From Candidatus Ozemibacteraceae bacterium (lineage in GTDB: Bacteria; Muiribacteriota; Ozemobacteria; Ozemobacterales; Ozemobacteraceae), in the NCBI GenBank assembly GCA_937998695.1, contig CALLCO010000009.1:1-36909 (forward strand): a stretch of 36,909 nt of DNA, read 5' to 3'. Under the pieces are notes generated by a model. That model worked only from the letters and a program-made list of their open reading frames with translations. It was not told where the DNA came from and searched no databases. Below, in pieces: positions 8,085 to 15,336 of the stretch. Numbering within the stretch: position 1 is the first letter of the stretch; each line of letters opens with the position of its first letter. Position numbers and translations under genes: made by a program.

Positions 8085-9938
8085 ATGAAGAAGGAAAGCC
8101 TGTGGATGCTTTTGGTCACCCGCATTTCCCGCGACGAGGAAGCCCAACAGGAGGTTTTGCGGGAGTTTCAGGAAGCCTTTGCCGGCAATCGCCTGCGGGA
8201 TTACTTGATTCTGTTGCGGGCGTCCTTCATGAGTCCTCGCGAGATGGAGGCGCGGCGGGGGTTCTATCTCGCCCTGGGTGACCTGCTGATGGAACACCTG
8301 AAGCAGAAAAGCGAACTGGCGGCGGGACCCTACGGTTTGTATATCGGGTTCATCGCGGATGATCTGGCGAAGATGTCCGAGGACCGGCTGGCCAAAACCG
8401 GCAAGGCGTTGGGCATGGCGTTGCGCCTGGCCACCAATCCCCCTACCATCAGATTTACGATCGAGGGTTCCCTCGAACTGCCGTCCTGCCCCATGTCGGC
8501 CGCGGAGGTGATGGCGGCTCCCGAATCCTGGGTCGAACTGCTGGGGCGGGAAGCCTCCCTCTGGCGGGTCGCCCAGTTGCTGCCGGTGCGCGACCAACTT
8601 TCACCCGGAACCCCCGACCAGCCGGCGCCGCCGCGCCGCCGGGCCCATGCCCTGCTGCTGATCGGGGCCCACCTCGAACAGGCCCGGGTGAACGACTGGG
8701 CCCACCGCTGTTATCTGGCAGCCACCCGACTCGATCCTGGTTACGATCTGCCGTGGGCTTTCCTGGCCCTGGCCGAACCCGACCTGCCAGCCGGACTGGC
8801 CGCGGCCCACAAAGCGCTGGTGGCCAATCCCAAGAGCCTGCCCGGTCTGGTCAACCGCGGAACCATCTTGATGCGGCTCGGTCGCAGCGAGGAAGCCCTG
8901 CGCGACTTTGCCGAAGCCGCCCGCTATGATCTGGCCAACCCACGCCTGGTTATGCAGTGCGCCCATGCGGCCCTGGAGGCGGGGCTCGTCGAAACGGCCG
9001 TCAAGCTGTTCGTCTATGTACAACGGGCCTTCCCGTCGGTGCCGGAAGCCTGGTTCGGGCTGGCCCGCCTGTTCTGGAAGGCTGGCCTGACCGAGATGGC
9101 CCGCCGCTGCCAGGAGAAGTTCCGTGGGCTGCGGCACGGCAACGTGCCGCGGGAGTTGCGTCTGGTGGGGCGCCTCCGGGTGGAGGCGAAGAACCCCGGC
9201 CAGCGGGTGCAGGTCGACCAGGAATGGGGTGTCACGCCCTGGGAACTGGCCGAAGTCCTGACCGGGGAGCATCGCATCGCCTGGGAGAACGGCCCGGTCC
9301 GGAAGATCATGGTCGACGAGGGCGATTCGATCCGGGCGTCCTGGTGCGAAGGCAAGGCGGACGTGGAGATCGTCCAGTTCACGCCCGAGCCGGTTTCCTG
9401 GCGCAAGACCATGCCGGATGGCACCCTCACCTGGCAGTTTTCCAAGCAGATCCTCGGCCCCTGGGTGGTGGAGGACCTCGACCGGCTGCCTGTCCCTGAA
9501 TCCCTGGGAGAGATTCTGGCCGGCATCCCGCAGCCGGTGACACCGTTCCCCGGCGACACGCGCCTCACCGTCGAGAGCGTGTTCCGCATCCTGCTCGAGG
9601 AGATCCTGGCCGACGGTATCCTCGACCGCACCGAGAGCGAGATGTTGCGGGCGGTGCGTGAGCGTTTGCTGATCGACCCGGCCCGCTACGAAGCGATCAT
9701 GAAGGACGCGCGATCACGTTCGACGGGCAAAGCGGCGGGCCAGGCGGCGGGCCAGGCGGCGGGCGAGTCCGGCCCGGTCGATACGCACGCCCTCTACGGC
9801 CGGCTGTATGCCAAAGCTCTCGAAGATGGCGTCCTGGAGGATTCGGAGCGGCTTCTGCTGGAGACGGTGGCAGAAGCCCTGCTGTTGCTCCCTTCGGAGG
9901 TGGCCGAGATCGAAGCGAGGTATCGGCCAGCACGATAG
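8085..9938 (+). CDS. TPR-containing protein with duplicated C-terminal helical domain, function unknown
   Basis: 617 aa, probably cytoplasmic, since no signal peptide or membrane segment is seen. Residues about 1-130 are a helical N-terminal region. TPR-like units at about 190-350 (ALLLIGAHLEQARVNDWAHR, NRGTILMRLGRSEEALRDFA, LARLFWKAGLTEMARRC) suggest protein binding. The 360-480 part is a mixed alpha/beta region I do not recognise. The C-terminus holds two similar helical units (about 487-530, VFRILLEEILADGILDRTES; about 565-610, LYGRLYAKALEDGVLEDSER). Their 'DG.L...E' spacing recalls TerB-like or calcium-site-like helical pairs. They are joined by a short AAGQ tandem repeat (about 9728-9766). 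GGAGG precedes the ATG. No function can be assigned. Confidence 0.82.
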   Translation: MKKESLWMLLVTRISRDEEAQQEVLREFQEAFAGNRLRDYLILLRASFMSPREMEARRGFYLALGDLLMEHLKQKSELAAGPYGLYIGFIADDLAKMSEDRLAKTGKALGMALRLATNPPTIRFTIEGSLELPSCPMSAAEVMAAPESWVELLGREASLWRVAQLLPVRDQLSPGTPDQPAPPRRRAHALLLIGAHLEQARVNDWAHRCYLAATRLDPGYDLPWAFLALAEPDLPAGLAAAHKALVANPKSLPGLVNRGTILMRLGRSEEALRDFAEAARYDLANPRLVMQCAHAALEAGLVETAVKLFVYVQRAFPSVPEAWFGLARLFWKAGLTEMARRCQEKFRGLRHGNVPRELRLVGRLRVEAKNPGQRVQVDQEWGVTPWELAEVLTGEHRIAWENGPVRKIMVDEGDSIRASWCEGKADVEIVQFTPEPVSWRKTMPDGTLTWQFSKQILGPWVVEDLDRLPVPESLGEILAGIPQPVTPFPGDTRLTVESVFRILLEEILADGILDRTESEMLRAVRERLLIDPARYEAIMKDARSRSTGKAAGQAAGQAAGESGPVDTHALYGRLYAKALEDGVLEDSERLLLETVAEALLLLPSEVAEIEARYRPAR

Positions 9939-10365
9939 CGCCGTCCCGGGGCAAAAAGCCGTGGCGGGGGTGGCTCGCGCCAGTCAGGGGTTCCGGGGCA
10001 CCGGAAATGCGGCCCCAGGAACCAACCGGTTGTGGCTCGTCTCGAAGCTAGGCGATTCCGGCTCTGGTTCGGGCAAAATTATCGAGAAATGGCGTGCTTG
10101 GTAAAAGGTTCCGGGGGGAAAGTGGGCCGTGGGCTGGTCCATCCTTCTCGTGCTCTCTGGGCAAAGATCTCCTTGACCGGATAGGACGGATGAGAGAGGG
10201 CGCTTCACTGGGACGTTGTCAAGTTCGCGTTGCAGAAAACAGGGCTCGCGTCTCGTCAACAATTCTCGGTGAGCCGAAATACCCATGAAGAGCAACTCGG
10301 CTGCTCGCTCCCAGCAAGCGTTTCCGAACATCGGACGTTGGCCGAGATTTGTTGGCGACTAGCGG
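9939..10365 (+). other. Gene-free upstream region of the pseudopilin operon
   Basis: About 430 bp without a convincing reading frame. A small TTCCGG-GGCA-CCGGAA hairpin (9991-10006) lies just after the TPR gene and may weakly terminate it, though no T-run follows. Nothing else is recognised before the palindrome at 10366. Confidence 0.4.
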
Positions 10366-10400
10366 GGAGTCTGGTCCCCAGGGGACTCCTGTGGTAACCT
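10366..10400 (+). promoter_or_regulatory. Palindrome and extended -10 promoter of the pseudopilin operon
   Basis: TGG-TAACCT (box 10395-10400) is an extended -10 of the TGTGGTA type seen elsewhere in the window. Directly upstream, where a -35 would sit, lies an inverted repeat GGAGTC...GACTCC (10366-10371/10384-10389) enclosing GTCCCC-A-GGGGAC (10374-10386). A repressor or activator site overlapping the promoter is a reasonable reading. The RNA would have a roughly 57-nt leader before the ATG at 10464. Confidence 0.45.
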
Positions 10401-10463
10401 GGATGAAGAGTCGAATTACTTGTAACAAATCCCGTGCTCCGGGCCTATATAAGAGGGGGTGCG

Positions 10464-11384
10464 ATGAGAGACCGCCGGTTGTTGGTGATCGCCGTGAGTG
10501 CGATGGTGACTCTTTTGGTCGCCTTGATATTCATGAGAGTGACCGGGGTGATTCACCCGCGCGATGATGCCGGGGCCCCGGAGGAGGAATCCCTGATGGT
10601 CTCGCCTTCGGATTCGCGAACCACGGGGGGAGGGAATGGGCAGTTGGGGCACGGCGGTTGGGGGTCTACCCTGTCCGGCGAAACGACCCCGAGCGGTGCG
10701 GGTGGGGGAGGCTCCCCCGGCGGGGTGGCGGCCTACCGACCCCTCACCGGCCCGCCCCCGCTCCCGATGGAAGACGACAGTGGCCGGCAGTCCTCGTCTA
10801 AGGCTGAAATCGAACAGATGCTCAAGGATATCGCTGGGTTTCGCCAACGGGTCAACGAAGAGAGCATGGCCTGGGGGCTGCAGCGCATCAACGACACGAG
10901 TTTACAAGCTGATACCCGGGAAGTCTATCGGCTGCGCCTGATCATGCCGCTCCATCAGGGCCATCAGGCATTCGAGGAAAAGGATTACGTCAAGGCGCTG
11001 GGCGAGTATCAGAAAGCCCTCGAGGATCCACTGGCCACTCCGGTGACCCGCTACCTGACCTACGAATACATGATTGAGGCGGCGCGACAGTTGAAGGATA
11101 TCGATCGCTATATCGAGTATTTGAAGGCCCAGTCAGCTTTGATCGAAGACGAGGACCTGGGCGCCCTGGGCCTCAAGAAGATGCCAGGCATGAAGGAACT
11201 GGCTGAGGAGCGGGGAAAGCTCCTGCGTGCCGCGAAGGATCCAGTCCTGTTTGACCAGATCGTCGCGGAGCGCATGCGCCGCGACCAGACCAGTTCAGCC
11301 AAATCACGGGAATTTACCGCCCGGAGCGTGCGGGAAGACATCGAGAGCGTGGAGAAGGCGTTTTATCATGACCCAGACTTTTAA
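10464..11384 (+). CDS. Membrane-anchored helical (TPR-like) protein heading the pseudopilin operon
   Basis: 306 aa. A single N-terminal membrane anchor (RLLVIAVSAMVTLLVALIFM, about residues 5-24) is followed by a Gly/Pro-rich periplasmic linker (about 35-110). A helical domain follows (about 115-300; RLIMPLHQGHQAFEEKDYVK, ALGEYQKALEDPL) that contains a TPR-like unit. I chose the ATG at 10464, preceded by AAGAGGGGG, over an in-frame GTG at 10434. It overlaps the next gene by 17 nt, so the two are translationally linked. Position and topology suggest a bitopic accessory protein of a type IV pilus or type II secretion-like assembly; the actual role is unknown. Confidence 0.78.
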   Translation: MRDRRLLVIAVSAMVTLLVALIFMRVTGVIHPRDDAGAPEEESLMVSPSDSRTTGGGNGQLGHGGWGSTLSGETTPSGAGGGGSPGGVAAYRPLTGPPPLPMEDDSGRQSSSKAEIEQMLKDIAGFRQRVNEESMAWGLQRINDTSLQADTREVYRLRLIMPLHQGHQAFEEKDYVKALGEYQKALEDPLATPVTRYLTYEYMIEAARQLKDIDRYIEYLKAQSALIEDEDLGALGLKKMPGMKELAEERGKLLRAAKDPVLFDQIVAERMRRDQTSSAKSREFTARSVREDIESVEKAFYHDPDF

Positions 11385-13830
11385 AGGGACCAGTCAAGTC
11401 CGGAAGGGGTCCGCCTACCTGATCGTGATCGGGGTGATCTCGGTCATCGTCGTGATCGTGTTGGCGTTTTTCCGTGGCAACATCTCGCGGCATTTCGCCA
11501 CCCGGATCATGAGCAACGAAAAACGGGCCGAAGCGCTGGCCGAATCGACCGCCGAACTGTTCCTGCGCCGGATCAAGGACACCATGAACGATCCCACCGA
11601 CCTCAACTGCTATCCGATGTTCCGCCTGCCTTGTACGTTCAACGGTGCGAGTGATTTCACCTCGGTCGATGGCGGCCGGGCCAATGTGCCCCTGAATCTC
11701 GACCTGTACGCCACGCCGTTGTCGATCGATCTCGTGGCTAATCCAACCTTCCCTGGCATGGAAGCCATTCAAGGGATGGTCGCTGAAATGGGCGGCACCA
11801 CCCACGTCACCAAACTGACGATCGACTGCCAGGTTATCCAGGCCGAAGCGTTCAGCGCGAAGAAGGCCGGCTACCAGGTGGCGGCGGTGTCAACCCCTCA
11901 TGCGCCGGCCAAAGCCCCGGCCGCCCAGCTACTCGATAAGCTGACCGGCCTGCAATCGGCGGGAGCGCTCGATGGATTGATCGGCAAGATCGATTTCGAT
12001 TTCTATCTGCCCAATACCACTCTTAATCCACTCAATATCACCTACCAGGATCAACACGCCATCAAGGTCGATGCAGGGATCTTTTCGGGCCTGGTCGATG
12101 CCAAGGTCTACTTGACCAAAGTCTCGGCCACCAAAGTGAACGTCCGCATCAAGGTAAAATGCCCTGGGAAGGACATCGATGAAACCAAGGAAATCGATTT
12201 CGAAGAGATATTCAAGAAATACATCGATATCGGCAATCGCCCTCTGAAGCTGTCCTCGATTCTGGAAATGATCATGGGCCCGGGGATTCCGACCTCCATG
12301 CTGTGGCAGGCCCTTGTGTTCCATCAGGCGGCCAATGCGGGTTTCAACACGGTTCCCTACAAAGACAAGGTGGCCGCTGACCCTTTCTCCCCCCCCCAGG
12401 TGGTCGAAAAAGGCGGCGTGCTCCGCCTGACGGTACAGGTCGAGTACAAACCCCAGGGGGAAAAAGGGAAGACCATCCAGCGAACCTTGATCGCCGATCG
12501 CGAATTCAAGGTCTCTGATTGCCAGCCGGTCGCTCCCGAGTACTCGTTCTTCGTGGTCAACTCCGACCTCGTGAACGAGGGGTTTTCGCTGGGTCTGGGG
12601 GGCGAGGTCAAGTGGTACGAAGTGCCGCCCCCCGTTGGGGTGGCCACCATCGCCATCCACCACCTGCCGGGCAAAAGCTACGCCAATCTCGACGGATTCA
12701 CGGGGGGGAGCGGCGCCGCCGATTCCACCTGCAAACTTCCCGGCATGCTTCGAATCAACTCCAATACGAAGATGAAGATCAATACCTTTCTGGGTACCAA
12801 AGACGAACCAACCCTGACGGAATACAATGCCATGGCGGGCAATGGGGCAATTGCCAAACCGTTTCAAATCATCCCGATCTTTCAATGGAAGGATCGAAAT
12901 CCGACCCATCAGGTTGATTTTCCGGTCGTCCGGCATACGGACAAATTCTTTTCTCCCTATAATCCTAGGGGAATTGAAGGCCTGAAGAACATTCTGAGTT
13001 TCTGCGACGCGCTCAGTGCGCCGAGCCTATTGTATGGGGATGGCCATTTCGAATATCCGTTGGGAATAAAGGCGGAGGCCAACATGGACATGCGCTACGG
13101 CAATCTTCGGGTCAAGGTTGATCCCCGCGGCCAGGCTGGCAATCCCAAGGACATAACCGAGGTGTTCATCATCTACAAGAATTTGACCAAACCATACGGA
13201 TTGCCCGGGTATCCCAGTTATGACACCCCCTCCGACTGGCGTTCGGATTCCTACAAATTTATGCCTGCCAACTTGTACAGCACCCTCCAATACGCCAAGA
13301 AGGCCGATAACTTCTACGAAAACCAGAGCCAATTCTGGGCAGATGCGACGCGCTTTCCAGGGGGTGTTTACGATTGCACGGGGGTGACGTACATCAAGGG
13401 CGATCTCGATATCGGCAATTGCCCGGGCAGTGAATTCAAGGTGAAAGGCAAAGGGTTGCTGGTGGTTAAAGGCAACATCAACATTCCCAAAAACATCAAA
13501 CGCCAAGGGACTCTTGGGGAAACCGTGTTCGGGCTGATTGCCCGCCAGGGCGCCATGAACGTCACGGGCGGATGTCATTTGATCGAGGCCGCCTGCTATT
13601 CCAATGCCTCCTTCTTCACTTCCGCGGGTCACGGGCTGGTCATCGACGGCAACCTGGTGGTCAACCAGTTCAAGCGGTCCGACTGCCAGAGCTTGCAGGT
13701 GAATTACAACGGCCCGGCCTGCCGGATCTCGCCCCTGTCAGTGATTCGTGATGTTGGCAAATTTGACCCGAAGAGGTATCATGTGTCGGTCGGGAAGAAG
13801 TGGTCCCGATTCGAGTATCTCAAACAGTAG
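11368..13830 (+). CDS. Very large PilX-like pseudopilin-type protein with repetitive C-terminal domain
   Basis: 820 aa from the ATG at 11368 (ribosome site GGAGAAGG). The N-terminus KGSAYLIVIGVISVIVVIVLAFF (residues 13-35) has the basic-Gly-hydrophobic form of PilX/GspK-type minor pilins, with possible prepilin-peptidase cleavage after Gly14. It lacks the Glu5 of major pilins. A huge ectodomain follows, far larger than the 150-350 residues usual for minor pilins. The last 200 residues show regular hydrophobic beta strands with Gly turns (VTYIKGDLDIGNC, GLLVVKGNINIPK, HGLVIDGNLVVNQ), like beta-helix or bactofilin-type repeats. It overlaps the upstream gene and lies 9 nt before the next pilin gene. 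A tip or surface component of a pilus-like fibre is inferred. Confidence 0.75.
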   Translation: MTQTFKGTSQVRKGSAYLIVIGVISVIVVIVLAFFRGNISRHFATRIMSNEKRAEALAESTAELFLRRIKDTMNDPTDLNCYPMFRLPCTFNGASDFTSVDGGRANVPLNLDLYATPLSIDLVANPTFPGMEAIQGMVAEMGGTTHVTKLTIDCQVIQAEAFSAKKAGYQVAAVSTPHAPAKAPAAQLLDKLTGLQSAGALDGLIGKIDFDFYLPNTTLNPLNITYQDQHAIKVDAGIFSGLVDAKVYLTKVSATKVNVRIKVKCPGKDIDETKEIDFEEIFKKYIDIGNRPLKLSSILEMIMGPGIPTSMLWQALVFHQAANAGFNTVPYKDKVAADPFSPPQVVEKGGVLRLTVQVEYKPQGEKGKTIQRTLIADREFKVSDCQPVAPEYSFFVVNSDLVNEGFSLGLGGEVKWYEVPPPVGVATIAIHHLPGKSYANLDGFTGGSGAADSTCKLPGMLRINSNTKMKINTFLGTKDEPTLTEYNAMAGNGAIAKPFQIIPIFQWKDRNPTHQVDFPVVRHTDKFFSPYNPRGIEGLKNILSFCDALSAPSLLYGDGHFEYPLGIKAEANMDMRYGNLRVKVDPRGQAGNPKDITEVFIIYKNLTKPYGLPGYPSYDTPSDWRSDSYKFMPANLYSTLQYAKKADNFYENQSQFWADATRFPGGVYDCTGVTYIKGDLDIGNCPGSEFKVKGKGLLVVKGNINIPKNIKRQGTLGETVFGLIARQGAMNVTGGCHLIEAACYSNASFFTSAGHGLVIDGNLVVNQFKRSDCQSLQVNYNGPACRISPLSVIRDVGKFDPKRYHVSVGKKWSRFEYLKQ

Positions 13831-13839
13831 GACGGGAGC

Positions 13840-14274
13840 GTGCAGCGCCACCGCAGCGGGTTCACCATTCTCGAGATCGTCGTGGCCACCCTGGTTTTCA
13901 TGCTGGCCGCGATTCCGCTGTACCGAGCGCTTAGCGCGGGGGCCGAGCGGGAGATCGATTCGACCAAGCTGTCGATGGCTCGCAAGATCCTCGAATCGGT
14001 ACGAGCCGAAGTGAGCGCCAAATCGTTTGACGATCTGTCGAATCTGATCGGAGGAAGCACTTCTCTTGTCGATCTCCCGACTGGGGCGTATCCCAACACC
14101 TTCTCGGAAGTCCTGACCGTTCAGAAAAAATATAAAGACTTTGCTTTGACCGTCAAAGCGCGGTTTGCCACTCCGGGGTCGGTGATCGAGGTCAAGGGTT
14201 CGGTCATTTGGACCTCGATCAAAGGGCTGCCCCACGCGCCCGAAGAACTGACTTTCCTGATCATCAAGCCATGA
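13840..14274 (+). CDS. Type IV prepilin-like protein (PilV/GspI type)
   Basis: 144 aa, GTG start with GGGAG just upstream. The short leader MQRHRSG is followed by the prepilin-peptidase site G|FTILE, with Phe+1 and Glu+5, and a hydrophobic helix (IVVATLVFMLAAIPLYRAL). A short, mostly beta C-terminal part follows. A minor pilin or pseudopilin exported and assembled by a type IV pilus or type II secretion machine is well supported; the ATPase, platform protein and prepilin peptidase must be elsewhere. Its TGA overlaps the ATG of the next gene (ATGA), so translation is coupled. Confidence 0.85.
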   Translation: MQRHRSGFTILEIVVATLVFMLAAIPLYRALSAGAEREIDSTKLSMARKILESVRAEVSAKSFDDLSNLIGGSTSLVDLPTGAYPNTFSEVLTVQKKYKDFALTVKARFATPGSVIEVKGSVIWTSIKGLPHAPEELTFLIIKP

Positions 14275-14855
14275 TGGCGGCTCGCACCCGTTTTGGGGTG
14301 ACCCTTATGGAGGTGGTGATTGCCGCTGCGATCACCATCATCATTTCGGGGGGCATCTATGGCTTGCTGTCGGCCACTCGTCATACGGCCACCTTGGCCA
14401 AGGCTCGGGGTGAGGTCAAGGAGATGGCCGAGATCGTCTTGCGCCAATTGGAAAAGGACATTGCCACGTCGCGGGCCAATGTTTCCACCGTCGGGGCCGG
14501 CCCCAACAACGCTCCCACCGTGACGACCGAGTTCAAGGCTGTTGGCGGCGGTTGGACGATGCTCGTCCCCGAGGGGAAGTCCTGGATGAAAGTCGACTAT
14601 CAGCTGGCCTTGCCGCGGTTGACGCGCGTGGCCAGTCATACTTCTCGGATTCTGTGTTCCCATCTCAAGGAGTTGAAAATTTCCACGCTCAGCGTCGAAC
14701 AGGTGGCCATCGACCTCGAGGTCGAGCTGATCCCGGAAGGGATGAAAACTCCCGTTTCGCATCGGCAGACGTTGCTGGTCACCATCCGCGAGGCGGTCAA
14801 ATACAAGCTCGATCCGCGCTGGCGCAACAACGACGACGTGATCAACAGCTACTGA
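14271..14855 (+). CDS. Type IV prepilin-like protein (PilW/GspJ type)
   Basis: 194 aa. The leader MMAARTRFG is followed by V|TLMEVV-type N-methylation sequence (G, then VTLME with Glu+5), and a hydrophobic helix (IAAAITIIISGGIYGLLSA). After a helix (about 40-65; EMAEIVLRQLEKDIATSRA) comes a C-terminal beta region resembling the PilW/PulJ group of minor pilins. It is the last of four tightly packed genes (10464-14855). I see no cysteines that would mark a disulfide-stabilised loop apart from a single one in RILCSHLKE. Confidence 0.82.
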   Translation: MMAARTRFGVTLMEVVIAAAITIIISGGIYGLLSATRHTATLAKARGEVKEMAEIVLRQLEKDIATSRANVSTVGAGPNNAPTVTTEFKAVGGGWTMLVPEGKSWMKVDYQLALPRLTRVASHTSRILCSHLKELKISTLSVEQVAIDLEVELIPEGMKTPVSHRQTLLVTIREAVKYKLDPRWRNNDDVINSY

Positions 14856-15284
14856 CTCTCGATAGCCCAACTTTCCCTTGAAGGTGTTGGTGGCTCGGGT
14901 TTCCTGCAGGATGCCGAACGGCCTGGTCTGATTGGTGAACAGGCCTCATCCTCGGTGGTTCCGTTACCGGTTTTCCGGCGATGGCCCCGTTGGATACGCC
15001 CAATGGTGCGTTGAATTGAAGCGGGTCTCCGGGGTGGTTTCCCCCGTCGTGGACCGGGGCCGGTTCCGGAGAACGGGAAAACCGCCGGTCCGGTCCCTTT
15101 CCCGGCCTGGCGGTGACATCGGCGATGTTTTCTCCGTTGTCGATCGTTGCTCCGTGACATCCCTGGGGGTGCAGTAGCCCTCGCCGGGAAAAGGCGGTGA
15201 CGCCCCTGCGCTTCGCTCATCCTTCACCTCCGTCAGTTGGGAGAGGGGACTTCACCCCCAAGCTGCCGAGCATGCTCGGCGTAC
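14856..15284. other. Gene-free stretch between convergent transcription units
   Basis: About 430 bp with no reading frame that looks coding. It contains GC-rich inverted repeats, including a perfect 16-bp palindrome GCCGAGCATGCTCGGC (15265-15280). There is no clear T-run terminator for the pseudopilin operon. Nothing else is recognised. Confidence 0.5.
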
Positions 15285-15286
15285 CC

Positions 15287-15320
15287 GAAAAAACCCCGGG
15301 AACCGAGGTTCCCGGGGTTT
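15287..15320 (-). terminator. Terminator of the Gly-Gln-Ser repeat protein gene
   Basis: A perfect 13-bp stem (15291-15303 with 15308-15320, arm AAACCCCGGGAAC) with a 4-nt loop is followed on the minus strand by a run of six T. It starts 17 nt after the stop codon at 15337. Confidence 0.88.
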
Positions 15321-15336
15321 CCCTTGAGGGCGGGAG

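Noticed and set aside
7905-8597. N-terminal extension of ferritin upstream of 7904
   Set aside because: It crosses the promoter and the divergent TPR gene; ferritin homology begins exactly at the ATG with AAGGAG.
11929-12936. 335-codon minus-strand frame
   Set aside because: Shadow of the large pseudopilin-like gene; no ribosome site or family resemblance.
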